From contig CAZUCF010000015.1 of NCBI GenBank assembly GCA_964619405.1, forward strand, positions 1 through 19,451: DNA of 19,451 nucleotides, read 5' to 3'. A program made the position numbers and the translations under genes. Of the stretch, positions 1-7,271 are shown piece by piece (position 1 is the stretch's first letter; the number at the start of each line of letters is the position of its first letter). Under the pieces are notes generated by a model. It did no database searches, was not told where the DNA came from, and was given only the letters and a program-made list of their open reading frames with translations. Source of the stretch: JABIDZ01 sp964619405. GTDB lineage: Archaea > Iainarchaeota > Iainarchaeia > Iainarchaeales > JAAZKV01.

Positions 1-2270
1 AGGTCATAGTTTATTACTACGTTTGATCTGTGTAGGTTTACTCCTTCGGCTAGTATGTCTGTGGTTATTAGTAGGTTTATTGTGGATTTGTCTTTTTTTC
101 TTGCGTCAAAATTTTCCATTACTTCTTTTCGTAAGTCTTCGTTTGATACGCTTGAGAAGGATTTTACTTTTTTTAGGATTGGTTTTAGTTCTTGTTCTAA
201 GTATTCTGCTGTTTCTTTTGATTCTGTGAAGACTATTACTTTGTTATTTTTTAGTATTTTATCAGTAGTTAGTCTTTTTTCAAATTCTTTTAATTTTGGA
301 TCGTAGTCTATGTCTTTCCATAGCGCTTGGATTGTTTTGAGTAGTTCTAAATCACTTTCCAAGTGTTTTATGAAGTTTGTGTTGAAGTCTTCTGCCGAGT
401 ATTCTTTTGCTTTTTCGTTATCAAGTAGATATTGTAATTGGTCTTCATCGTCTGATTCTATACATTCCAGTATTTTGTTTAAGTATTTTTTACTGAAGTA
501 TACATGTCCGTTTTTGTATGCTTTTATGAAGTATTCGTGGGATTGTATAAATCGGTCTATTGTGTTTTTGAATGCGAAGAAACTGCTTTCTAATCTTTTT
601 AGTAATACTCCTTTCATGAAGTTACCCATGTTCTTTTGTGAGCCTCGTTCTAGGTTTGATAATTGTTTAGGGTCTTTTAGATAAAGTAGTGGAGTGTATC
701 TCGCATAGGTGAAATTGTTTATTACTATATTTAGAGTTTCATTAAAGATATTGTCTAATTTTTTGTCAAATTCATATATTATTGGGTTGGGGTCTTCTAT
801 TTTTGGGAATTTTAGTCCTTGTTTTTTTAAGTCTTCAGCGTAGTTGTTCTCAATACTTTTTCTTGTTCTTCTTATCATCACGTATTTTAGTACTTTTTCT
901 CGAATTTCTTTGGCATTTTGTTTTACTATTGAGATATATTCGTCTTTGTTTGTTTGTCGGTCTAGTCCTTTTAGTCTTGCTTGGAGTTTCTTGAAAAATG
1001 CTTCTAGGTCTCGTGCTTCTGGGTTGGGCAGTGTTGATTTTCTTGCGTTTTGGAATAGTTTTAATTGAGATAGAATATCCATTGGAGAGTTGTTTAGTGG
1101 TGTTGCTGAAACGAGGATTACTTTTTTTCCTCTGCAAATTCTGAATAGTTGTTCGTACATTTGAGTGGATTCATTTCTAAATCCGTGTGATTCATCAATA
1201 ATTATTGTTTTGTAATTTTTTGCTTTTTCTATAGCACTTTCAAGCATTCCTCTTGAACAAAAGTCACAGCGTCTTATTCCAAAACTCCAGAATGCTTTTT
1301 TCCAGGACCCTGGATTGTTTTCATCAAGCAATACTGGGGGTGCGATTACAAGAGTTCCTGCATTTTTTCCGTCTATGTATTCTAGTTCTTTCGCTAGCAT
1401 TGTTGCAATGTATGTTTTTCCCAAACCAACAACATCAGAAATAAACACTCCACCATATTCCAGTAATTTTGATTTTGCATCTTTTACTGCATCTACTTGG
1501 TAGGTTAAGTCCATAAAGTTTTCTGGACGATACTCATCGTTCTTTAACTGTTCAACATCTTCGTCAATTCGCTCATATAAATATTCATATAAAAATTTTA
1601 GGAAAAGGTGTTCGGGTAAGATTTCCGAATTTAACCATGTTTTATTTTTTATTGTTTGTACAAATCTTTCTGATACGTCGATTGCTGTGGCCCACAGGTA
1701 TTCAAATTTTTTTGATGCGACGATATAATCTTCTTGTCGTTTTAGTACTACGTTAAACTCTATGTTTTTGTTTAATCCAGCTTCAGTTAAGTTACTTGAT
1801 CCGGTTATTACTCGGCCTTCGTCCCCAAAGCCTCCGCCTTTTGATGTAAATACATAGAGTTTTGTGTGCATGTTTTGGTCAGGGTATGCTTTGATTTCTA
1901 GTTTTCCAGACTTAACCCATTCAATAAATTTTTGTGTGCCTTCTTCTACATCAATATTGTCTTTTGATTTTTCAAATTCTTCTATTATTTTTGAATCAAG
2001 TTGGCTCTTTATTTGTATGGATGTATCTTGTAATTTAGCTTGGCTTGATTTTGCTTTACTTAGCATATCAAATGCTTGTTGATTTGTTCCAATTCCGATT
2101 AATATTTTTATTTTTTCTACATCTTCAAGTTCTTTGTATATTCTAAAAAATCCACTTGGGTAAAAGTATCCTACAATACAGTCAAAAAATCTAGTATTTT
2201 TTATTAGTTGTTTAAAGACGTTCTCAAGTGTATTTCCTTGTTCGTTTGTTATGAATGTTGTATCGTTCAT
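1..2270 (-). CDS. PLD-nuclease / SNF2-type helicase fusion, C-terminus cut by left edge
   Basis: The reading frame is open from the ATG at 2268-2270 to the left edge (756 codons seen), so the C-terminus is missing. Residues about 1-190 form a phospholipase D-like nuclease domain: HTK at 135-137, then GSSNLT, the HxK/GSxN signature. The rest is a superfamily 2 SNF2/HepA-type helicase: Walker A GLGKT at 282-286, DESH at 359-362, SATP near 388, VIVFTES opening the second RecA lobe, and ILAEGVNLHRSNVVINYD at the edge (motifs V-VI). It probably remodels or cleaves nucleic acid. Such fusions occur in defence islands; DISARM also uses PLD and SNF2 proteins, but no drmA, drmB or methyltransferase is seen here. 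It is the last visible gene of the operon, 20 bases after the OB-HD gene, with ribosome-binding site GTGAT at 2275-2279. Domain calls are firm; the role is inferred. Confidence 0.9.
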   Translation of the reverse strand, partial: MNDTTFITNEQGNTLENVFKQLIKNTRFFDCIVGYFYPSGFFRIYKELEDVEKIKILIGIGTNQQAFDMLSKAKSSQAKLQDTSIQIKSQLDSKIIEEFEKSKDNIDVEEGTQKFIEWVKSGKLEIKAYPDQNMHTKLYVFTSKGGGFGDEGRVITGSSNLTEAGLNKNIEFNVVLKRQEDYIVASKKFEYLWATAIDVSERFVQTIKNKTWLNSEILPEHLFLKFLYEYLYERIDEDVEQLKNDEYRPENFMDLTYQVDAVKDAKSKLLEYGGVFISDVVGLGKTYIATMLAKELEYIDGKNAGTLVIAPPVLLDENNPGSWKKAFWSFGIRRCDFCSRGMLESAIEKAKNYKTIIIDESHGFRNESTQMYEQLFRICRGKKVILVSATPLNNSPMDILSQLKLFQNARKSTLPNPEARDLEAFFKKLQARLKGLDRQTNKDEYISIVKQNAKEIREKVLKYVMIRRTRKSIENNYAEDLKKQGLKFPKIEDPNPIIYEFDKKLDNIFNETLNIVINNFTYARYTPLLYLKDPKQLSNLERGSQKNMGNFMKGVLLKRLESSFFAFKNTIDRFIQSHEYFIKAYKNGHVYFSKKYLNKILECIESDDEDQLQYLLDNEKAKEYSAEDFNTNFIKHLESDLELLKTIQALWKDIDYDPKLKEFEKRLTTDKILKNNKVIVFTESKETAEYLEQELKPILKKVKSFSSVSNEDLRKEVMENFDARKKDKSTINLLITTDILAEGVNLHRSNVVINYD

Positions 2271-2290
2271 CTTAATCACTAAAACTAATT

Positions 2291-3253
2291 TTATTCTAAG
2301 TAAATATTTCCTAGTTGTTTATTATATATGAATGAGTCGTTTGTTTGGGCGTTAGCTTTGGCATCAGTCATAGTTACTACGTTTGCGTCAAGTTCATCAG
2401 CTTTGGCTATTATTAGTGCTTCTGGAAACATTGGTGGTTTTGGGCAACCGAATTCGACTGCACCGTGGTGGCTAATCATAGTGTGTATCAATTTGTTTTT
2501 CTTTGTTTCATCTATTTGGATTTTGTCTAGTCTTCTTGTTAGTTCTTGCACTCCAAGTATCATATGGCTTAGTAAATTTCCTTTATCAGTTATTTTTATT
2601 TGAGTTGTTGTAACAAACTCTTCTATTTTTCCAATATCATGTAATATGGCTCCCGTTATAAGTAAATTTTTGTCTAGTTTGTGGAATTTTGTTAAATCGA
2701 TACATATTTGAGTCACAGACAATGTGTGTTCTAATAATCCAGATGCCCACCCATGGTGTATATACATTGCTCCAGGACTTGTCTTGAATTTTTTTACAAA
2801 CTCAGTATCAGTAAAGAAAGAATCCAAGACTTGCTTGTATTCTGAATCATCCACTAACTCAATAAATTCTTTTAATTTTGAGTACATTTCTTCTGTATCT
2901 TTTTCACTCTTTCTAATAAAATCACTAATGTTATACTCATCAGTTGTCAGTACTTTTAGTTTTCCATCATTTACACTAAAATCTATGTTTCCATTAAATT
3001 CTGAGACACTGCCCTCAGCTAGAATTACTGAATCCGGTTGAATTGAATTGTAAACTTGTTCAACGTTTGCTTTATTTTCAGAACCCCAATATTTTAGCAT
3101 CCCATCGCCCAGAGCATCCTGGATTTTTATTTCAAAAAAGTATTTCCCGTTTTTTGTAGACCTAATTTCTTTTGTAAATCTCACTACAAAAATATCTTGA
3201 AAAGAATCATTTGGCTTATATTCACTAATAGATTTTTGCTTCTTATAAATCAT
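2291..3253 (-). CDS. OB-fold plus HD-domain phosphohydrolase, YhaM-like 3'-5' exoribonuclease
   Basis: 320 residues. Residues about 15-105 look like an OB-fold nucleic-acid-binding domain and about 160-295 an HD metal-dependent phosphohydrolase. Visible HD residues are H166-H167, H176 (LLEHT), H205-D206 (ILHDIGK), H230, H262-H263 (SHHG) and D286 (ADELDA). Order, length and the SHHG...PKPP...A..LDA pattern match the YhaM/CBF1 family of bacterial 3'-5' exonucleases. The start is supported by GGTGA at 3258-3262, four bases before the ATG. It lies between the unknown 278-residue protein and the PLD-helicase, so in this operon it may act on RNA, DNA or a signalling nucleotide; the sequence does not say which. 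All HD ligands appear intact, so an active enzyme is expected. Confidence 0.85.
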   Translation of the reverse strand: MIYKKQKSISEYKPNDSFQDIFVVRFTKEIRSTKNGKYFFEIKIQDALGDGMLKYWGSENKANVEQVYNSIQPDSVILAEGSVSEFNGNIDFSVNDGKLKVLTTDEYNISDFIRKSEKDTEEMYSKLKEFIELVDDSEYKQVLDSFFTDTEFVKKFKTSPGAMYIHHGWASGLLEHTLSVTQICIDLTKFHKLDKNLLITGAILHDIGKIEEFVTTTQIKITDKGNLLSHMILGVQELTRRLDKIQIDETKKNKLIHTMISHHGAVEFGCPKPPMFPEALIIAKADELDANVVTMTDAKANAQTNDSFIYNKQLGNIYLE

Positions 3254-3279
3254 TTTTTCACCACTCTACATCTTTTTTA

Positions 3280-4116
3280 CTAAATAAAATGTTCTTCTTT
3301 TTTTAGCTTGTATTCCTCTGATTTTTTTATTATATTAATTGCTTTTTTTAAGTCCTCTTGAGTCGGGTTGGGAGTTAATTTAGATATTAAATCATTTCTT
3401 TGGTCAGGATAATAAATATAGTGCCACCAATCTTTAACTAAATATATTTTTTCAATAATTTGTTTAATGTTTTCGGGCACTTTTTTTCTTTGCTCTATTG
3501 ATAAGCATTTTTGTAGCAAAGGAAACAAAGTTTTTGCAGCATTTCTCAGATTTTGCTCAGTTAAATCTAAATTCTCAATAAAAGCTAAATGAATTGCTGG
3601 GAATTCAGCATAATATTTATCAGCCATCAGCGTCTTTTGTTTTCCTTCTTTTTCGATTTGTTCTGCTTTTTTGCACAATTTATCAAGTTCTTCAAAAGTT
3701 AGTGTGTTTGTTTTAAATGAATCCTCTTCGATGTATTTTGGTACTTGGGCATAATATTTATCTTTAATTTTTCTTTCAACATCTGTATTATAACCATCGG
3801 GCAAATTGTGTAATAGTTCAAGCATTTCAGTTTTTTTCTGTATATTATACGGCTGACATATTTCCAAGAACCAACGAACAGCTCCAATTTGATTTAGGGT
3901 TAAACCCATATTAAATTTGTCATCCTTTAATCTCAAATATATGTTTGGTCGAGCAACTAATTTCGCTTCATCTTTGTCCAGTTCATTGGAAAGTTTAAAC
4001 ATTAACCAATCTTCTCTTGAAATTAATTTTATTATCTCATTATCTTGCAGATTTGGAATTAGTTCCTCAAAATCAATTTCTTTTTTACAAATATTGTACG
4101 CTTCAACATAGTTCAT
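3280..4116 (-). CDS. Unrecognised helical protein of the CARF operon
   Basis: 278 residues from the ATG at 4114-4116. That start is preferred over the GTG nine bases upstream because GTGAT at 4121-4125 sits four bases before it. I do not recognise the family. The sequence is rich in Lys, Glu, Leu and Ile, looks almost wholly alpha-helical, and has no signal peptide or membrane segment. Points to note are an aromatic patch KDWWHYIYYPDQRND near residues 225-240 and a charged central stretch about 135-165. No nuclease, HEPN, TIR or nucleotide-binding motif is evident. The GTGAT overlaps the stop codon of the CARF gene, so translation of the two is probably coupled. It may be the effector or a scaffold; the function is unknown. 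Confidence 0.8.
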   Translation of the reverse strand: MNYVEAYNICKKEIDFEELIPNLQDNEIIKLISREDWLMFKLSNELDKDEAKLVARPNIYLRLKDDKFNMGLTLNQIGAVRWFLEICQPYNIQKKTEMLELLHNLPDGYNTDVERKIKDKYYAQVPKYIEEDSFKTNTLTFEELDKLCKKAEQIEKEGKQKTLMADKYYAEFPAIHLAFIENLDLTEQNLRNAAKTLFPLLQKCLSIEQRKKVPENIKQIIEKIYLVKDWWHYIYYPDQRNDLISKLTPNPTQEDLKKAINIIKKSEEYKLKKEEHFI

Positions 4117-4121
4117 CAATA

Positions 4122-4715
4122 TCACATCTTTGCTATTTTTCCTGCTTCTGTTAATTTGTATCCTTTTTCTGTTTCTTCAATAAATCCTTTGTCTTTAAGT
4201 TCTTTGATTGCACGGTAAACCATTGCTTTGCTTATATCCACGTCTTCAGACATTTGTGCAATTTTATCTAGTTCTTCTATTCGTTCAAGAATTTTTTGTT
4301 GTGTTTCAGTTAATTCAAAAGCAATTATTGGAATTGTGATTATCTCATTCGTGTCTTCAGTGGCATAAATTATTTTTTTTATTCTACAACTTCTTTTATA
4401 CCCTGCAAAAAGTACACCTAAAACTTGCGGGCGTCTGCCAGTAGATATGTTAAGATAGATTTCATCAGAATTAGGTATTGCATCAATTAAATCACTTACT
4501 CCTTGAGCAGTTTCAACGATGTCATAAACTTCTACTTTTTTTTCTTTAACTTCCATTATTTTTTCATAATGTTCTTTTATGGACTGAATTGCTTTTTGTT
4601 GTTTTTCATCATTTTTTTTGTCCACTAAAAGGTACAAGCGTTCTATTGAAAAACGGTTTATAGCAAGAATAATTGAAGGGGTTTCATAAATTGGAGAAAT
4701 AAGGACTTTTACCAT
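4122..4715 (-). CDS. Csa3-like CARF-domain winged-helix transcription regulator
   Basis: 197 residues from the ATG at 4713-4715. Residues 1-130 look like a Rossmann-type CARF sensor: a first beta strand VKVLISP, a helix-strand unit ending LYLLVDKK, and the ligand-loop-like EIYLNISTGRRPQVLG at 85-100, equivalent to the NxSGG loop of Csa3. Residues about 135-197 form a winged helix (LTETQQKILERI ... SKAMVYRAIKELKDKGFIEE ... KGYKLTEAG). Known Csa3 proteins bind cyclic tetra-adenylate and regulate CRISPR loci; no array or other cas gene is visible here. The start overlaps the end of the recombinase gene by 32 bases, has no ribosome-binding site, and has a TATA-like box 26 bases upstream, suggesting leaderless transcription and its own promoter. 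Family assignment is by pattern only and could be another CARF-HTH branch. Confidence 0.8.
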   Translation of the reverse strand: MVKVLISPIYETPSIILAINRFSIERLYLLVDKKNDEKQQKAIQSIKEHYEKIMEVKEKKVEVYDIVETAQGVSDLIDAIPNSDEIYLNISTGRRPQVLGVLFAGYKRSCRIKKIIYATEDTNEIITIPIIAFELTETQQKILERIEELDKIAQMSEDVDISKAMVYRAIKELKDKGFIEETEKGYKLTEAGKIAKM

Positions 4716-5979
4716 ACAATATGAATGACACACAATGTTTTAAATGTTTGCGAAAACACACCCTTAAAGTTGAATTTCTACATTTGCAGTGCAATTTATA
4801 AACATTATGCGACTCAATATAAATGATATTATGAGTACATACAGTATTCATTTTGAGTGCACCCATTACGGTTAGTGGGTTGAAGCAGTTTTGGCAGACA
4901 TCCGTTTTTGCTTGGTTTATTTCTCCGCAGACTTGACATTTGTTTACGTGGTTTTCTTCACTTTTTGTTTTTTCCATCCCGTATAGTTGTTTATAGGCTT
5001 GTTCTACTTGTGCGCCACTTAAGTGTATGTAGGTTGCTGGTTGTTTTGAGCCAATGGTCCATCCAAATATCATGCATAGTTGGGCTTCGTTTAGTCCTTG
5101 GGATGCTAGATAGGATGCTCTTGAGTGTCTGAATAAGTAGGCGTGGATGTGTTTTACTATTTGGGTTCTTTTTTTCAAGTCTTTTAGCATTTCGTTAACT
5201 GATTGATGAGTCATTGGTTCTCCTTTGCCTCTGTTACCGAATAGTACGAATAATGGGTCGTCTTGTTCGGATTGTTGTCTTGTTTTGATGTATTCTTTTA
5301 AATCTCTAACAGATTCTAGTAGTAATACTTGTCTTTCTCCTACCTTTCCATGTAGTCTTATTCTTGCTTCTCCATTATCAAACTCAACGCTATTCATTTT
5401 CATGTTAATGACTTCACCGATTCGTGCACCTGATTCCCAAAGTAAATGAATTAATGCTCTATCTCTAACGTTTTCCGTTGCACTTAAAAGTTCTTTTACT
5501 TCTTTAGGAGTAACAAGTTGTGAAGGCAACTTTAAGTGTTTTTTTCCCAAACCAGTTTTAATCCACTTAGTTTTTTCACTACACTCTTCGCCCCCATTCA
5601 ACCACTTATCTAATTGTTTTAATTTTTTCAAGTAATCTTGACGAGTAACTGGACTTATGTCTTTTTGATTAATTTTTGAAACTAAATCTTCAATATCTTT
5701 TTTTGAAGCCGTATCAAAATCTTTGCCTAACAATTCTAGCAAGCGACCATACACACTCATCAAGTTAGTTATTCTTGCTAAAGCAATTCCAATATTAGAA
5801 AGACTTTTATAATTAGCAACAATAATTTCTCTATTTCTCGAAGTCAAATTAAAAGGAGAGTCACGAGAATTTTTTACAAAATGACGATCATCAAAAACAA
5901 ATTGAACTGGATCAACTCGTTGCAAAGCAAGACTAAGCCTTCGCTCATAATAAGATTTCAAATGTTCCCTTTCCTTCAT
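4684..5979 (-). CDS. Tyrosine recombinase (XerD/phage integrase type) with zinc ribbon
   Basis: 431 residues from the ATG at 5977-5979, chosen because GTGAT at 5985-5989 sits five bases upstream; numbering here counts the in-frame start two codons earlier as 1. Residues about 45-160 are a SAM-like DNA-binding domain and 160-340 the catalytic domain. Catalytic set: R188 (SGARIGE), K214 (HGKVGE), H281 and R286 (HAYLFRH), W309 and nucleophile Y319 (ATYIH), so it should be active. A four-cysteine zinc ribbon follows (C350, C353, C364, C367). From about residue 379 the tail becomes Cys/His-rich and unlike the rest, and it overlaps the promoter and start of the CARF gene, so it may be read-through after a rearrangement. 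The gene lies directly 3' of tRNA-Glu, the classic place for an integrase of a tRNA-targeted element. Confidence 0.9.
   Translation of the reverse strand: MKEREHLKSYYERRLSLALQRVDPVQFVFDDRHFVKNSRDSPFNLTSRNREIIVANYKSLSNIGIALARITNLMSVYGRLLELLGKDFDTASKKDIEDLVSKINQKDISPVTRQDYLKKLKQLDKWLNGGEECSEKTKWIKTGLGKKHLKLPSQLVTPKEVKELLSATENVRDRALIHLLWESGARIGEVINMKMNSVEFDNGEARIRLHGKVGERQVLLLESVRDLKEYIKTRQQSEQDDPLFVLFGNRGKGEPMTHQSVNEMLKDLKKRTQIVKHIHAYLFRHSRASYLASQGLNEAQLCMIFGWTIGSKQPATYIHLSGAQVEQAYKQLYGMEKTKSEENHVNKCQVCGEINQAKTDVCQNCFNPLTVMGALKMNTVCTHNIIYIESHNVYKLHCKCRNSTLRVCFRKHLKHCVSFILYGKSPYFSNL
4737..4746 (-). promoter_or_regulatory. TATA-like box for the CARF operon
   Basis: CATTTAAAAC on the minus strand is centred about 26 bases before the CARF ATG, the spacing expected for a leaderless archaeal transcript. 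It lies inside the recombinase reading frame. A stronger-looking alternative, GTTTATAAAT at 4794-4803, would give a leader of roughly 50 bases. Confidence 0.45.
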
Positions 5980-6021
5980 ACACAATCACTTCATCCCGAA
6001 CAAAAAAAATTCTTTTTCGTT

Positions 6022-6031
6022 CTTTTTAAAG
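6022..6031 (-). promoter_or_regulatory. TATA-like box before the recombinase
   Basis: CTTTAAAAAG on the minus strand lies between tRNA-Glu and the recombinase, about 45 bases before its ATG. A transcript starting about 26 bases downstream would have a short leader carrying the GTGAT ribosome-binding site. Confidence 0.4.
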
Positions 6032-6071
6032 TAGATTGAGCCCAAAAAGGGTAACCACACTCGTACTAACA

Positions 6072-6252
6072 TACCCCGACCGGGACTCGAACCCGGGTCA
6101 CTGCCTAATTCTAACTTTACTAATTTTCGCGTTTTTGTTTCTTGTGTTACTTGGCTTTCTGTCAATTATGCAGAGCATAATTGGCAAATTCTTTCGCGAG
6201 CCTTAGTAAGGCTCTGAGAAGGCAGTATGCTTGACCGCTACACTATCGGGGC
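6072..6252 (-). tRNA. tRNA-Glu(CTC) with a 108-base intron
   Basis: The acceptor pairs GCCCCGA with TCGGGGT (one G.U), followed by A73; the T arm is CCGGG-TTCGAGT-CCCGG. Anticodon stem CTGCC/GGCAG encloses loop TTCTCA-A with anticodon CTC at 6216-6218. The spliced length is 73 bases and CCA is not encoded. The splice sites form a good bulge-helix-bulge: central helix TTCT/AGAA with three-base bulges cut CA^G and TT^A. The exons are 6215-6252 and 6072-6106. Its 5' end is partly copied 97 bases away, and a recombinase gene follows its 3' end. Confidence 0.92.
6107..6214 (-). other. Archaeal tRNA intron in tRNA-Glu (108 bases)
   Basis: It sits at canonical position 37/38. It contains two perfect hairpins: GAGCCTT-ACT-AAGGCTC directly after the 5' splice site and CAATTATGC-TCT-GCATAATTG further on. 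No reading frame is present. The other introns in the window are 14 and 15 bases, so this one is exceptionally long for its surroundings. Confidence 0.85.
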
Positions 6253-6350
6253 ACTTTTTAATTTCTTCGAAATTAAAACCTGCACTAAAATTTCCGATAG
6301 TGTTAATTTTACTGAATTTTTTCTTAAAAAATTCCTACACTATCGGGGCA
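6238..6350. repeat. Direct repeat of the tRNA-Glu 5' end, 97-base period
   Basis: The 16-base string CTACACTATCGGGGCA occurs at 6238-6253 (inside tRNA-Glu) and again, identically, at 6335-6350. An inverted ten-base copy, CCGATAGTGT, lies between them at 6293-6302. Confidence 0.9.
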
Positions 6351-6364
6351 AATGGCGTTCCATT

Positions 6365-6419
6365 TCCTAGAAAAACTTTTAGTTTTTCTGGACCTACAAA
6401 ATCAAAGATTTTGCTTGGT
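6365..6419. repeat. Double-hairpin intergenic element, copy A
   Basis: First stem-loop CTAGAAAAAC-TTTTA-GTTTTTCTGG, then GGACC, then a second stem-loop CAAAATC-AAA-GATTTTG ending in TTGGT. It is in the same orientation and layout as the copies near 9042 and 11757. Confidence 0.7.
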
Positions 6420-6566
6420 GATAGAATCGGGCACATTTGGTGTCTTCCTTGCTGTTGCTCGATACAACTTACCGCTTAACTAAACATTTGCTTTTCATTA
6501 TCTTCGCTTTTACTCTATAGGGTAACAAGCTTTGCTTGTTATTAAAAAAATTAGTCTCAGTTAATA

Positions 6567-6572
6567 TTTATA
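6567..6572 (+). promoter_or_regulatory. TATA box of the HAD gene
   Basis: TTTATA within AATATTTATATTG is centred 26-27 bases before the ATG at 6596. There is no ribosome-binding site, so a leaderless transcript is likely. Confidence 0.55.
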
Positions 6573-6595
6573 TTGCTATTCCTCGTATTTCTTTT

Positions 6596-7246
6596 ATGGT
6601 ATTAAAAGCAATTTTGTTTGATTTGGATGGAACACTAATTGATTCTGTTCCATTGATAACAAAGAGTGTTAGTGATACAATAAAACACTTTGGTTTTAAT
6701 TGTTCTAAACAAAAGTTAAGAGAATTATCACAGTTACACTCAAGGGATATTGCTTTTTATTTTATGGATAAGAACAAGGTTTCTTTTAATTTGAATGATT
6801 TTGTTAAGTATAGGAGAAATTTTTTTTTAAGATTACTTGAAAAAAATAGTAAGCAATGGTTTAGTGATTCAAAATTGTTTGTTAAAAACGCTTCCAAAAA
6901 ATATAAGTTGGGGATAGTTACTGGTTCGAGATGGCTTTTTATTAACGCTGTTTTTGATGCTGGAACAAAAAACAAATTGGAAGCAATAATAACAAGTGAT
7001 GATGTTGAATACAAGAAACCAGATGTTGAGCCATTAGAAAAAGCTTTGGGCCAGTTAAGAGTTAAAAAAAACGAAGTAATTTTTATTGGTGATTCTACTC
7101 AAGACGCTTTAATGTGCCAGAGGTTTGGAATAAAATTTGTTGGGAAAACAACTGGTATTTCAACAAGAAAAGAGTTGGAAAGATTTGATTCAATTTTCAT
7201 TGGAAAAAATTTTGGTGAAATAGAGTCTTTTTTAAAAATTAAATAA
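6596..7246 (+). CDS. HAD-superfamily phosphatase (phosphoglycolate phosphatase-like)
   Basis: 216 residues, soluble. All HAD motifs are present: FDLDGT with nucleophile D9 and general acid D11, VTGS at 108-111 (motif II), YKKPD with Lys at 140-141 (motif III), and GDSTQDA with D166 and D170 (motif IV). A helical cap lies between motifs I and II at about 16-95, as in the Gph/phosphoglycolate phosphatase subgroup. The substrate cannot be read from sequence. The ATG at 6596 is chosen over longer in-frame starts because DLDGT normally lies within the first ten or so residues and because a TATA box sits 26 bases upstream. It converges on the DUF116 gene with 25 bases between stops and has no evident functional neighbour. 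Confidence 0.9.
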   Translation: MVLKAILFDLDGTLIDSVPLITKSVSDTIKHFGFNCSKQKLRELSQLHSRDIAFYFMDKNKVSFNLNDFVKYRRNFFLRLLEKNSKQWFSDSKLFVKNASKKYKLGIVTGSRWLFINAVFDAGTKNKLEAIITSDDVEYKKPDVEPLEKALGQLRVKKNEVIFIGDSTQDALMCQRFGIKFVGKTTGISTRKELERFDSIFIGKNFGEIESFLKIK

Positions 7247-7271
7247 TTTTTTTAAATTAAAAATAATTTTT

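Larger units (their letters stand above)
6253..6595. other. Gene-free zone of hairpins and tRNA-end copies
   Basis: I see no credible coding region here. It contains, in order: a perfect hairpin TTTTAATTTC-TTC-GAAATTAAAA abutting tRNA-Glu (its AT arm may also serve as the tRNA promoter), an inverted copy of ACACTATCGG at 6293-6302, the direct 16-base copy of the tRNA 5' end at 6335-6350, a hairpin AAATGG-CGTT-CCATTT at 6350-6365, the double-hairpin element at 6365-6419, and a hairpin AACAAGC-TTT-GCTTGTT at 6524-6540. The promoter of the HAD gene lies at the end. Confidence 0.7.

Noticed and set aside
850..1137. 95-residue minus-strand reading frame
   Set aside because: It lies in another frame within the helicase gene, whose own motifs are intact there.
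1..6000. CRISPR array expected beside a Csa3-like gene
   Set aside because: No regularly spaced direct repeats are present here. The tandem repeats elsewhere (60 and 108 bp) have no unique spacers.
6231..6479. 82-residue plus-strand reading frame
   Set aside because: It overlaps tRNA-Glu and runs through hairpin repeats; there is no promoter or family-like sequence.
6420..6490. Possible decayed tRNA on the minus strand (GTTAAGCGG..., TGCCCGATTC)
   Set aside because: No acceptor or anticodon stem can be formed; the similarity is limited to short strings.
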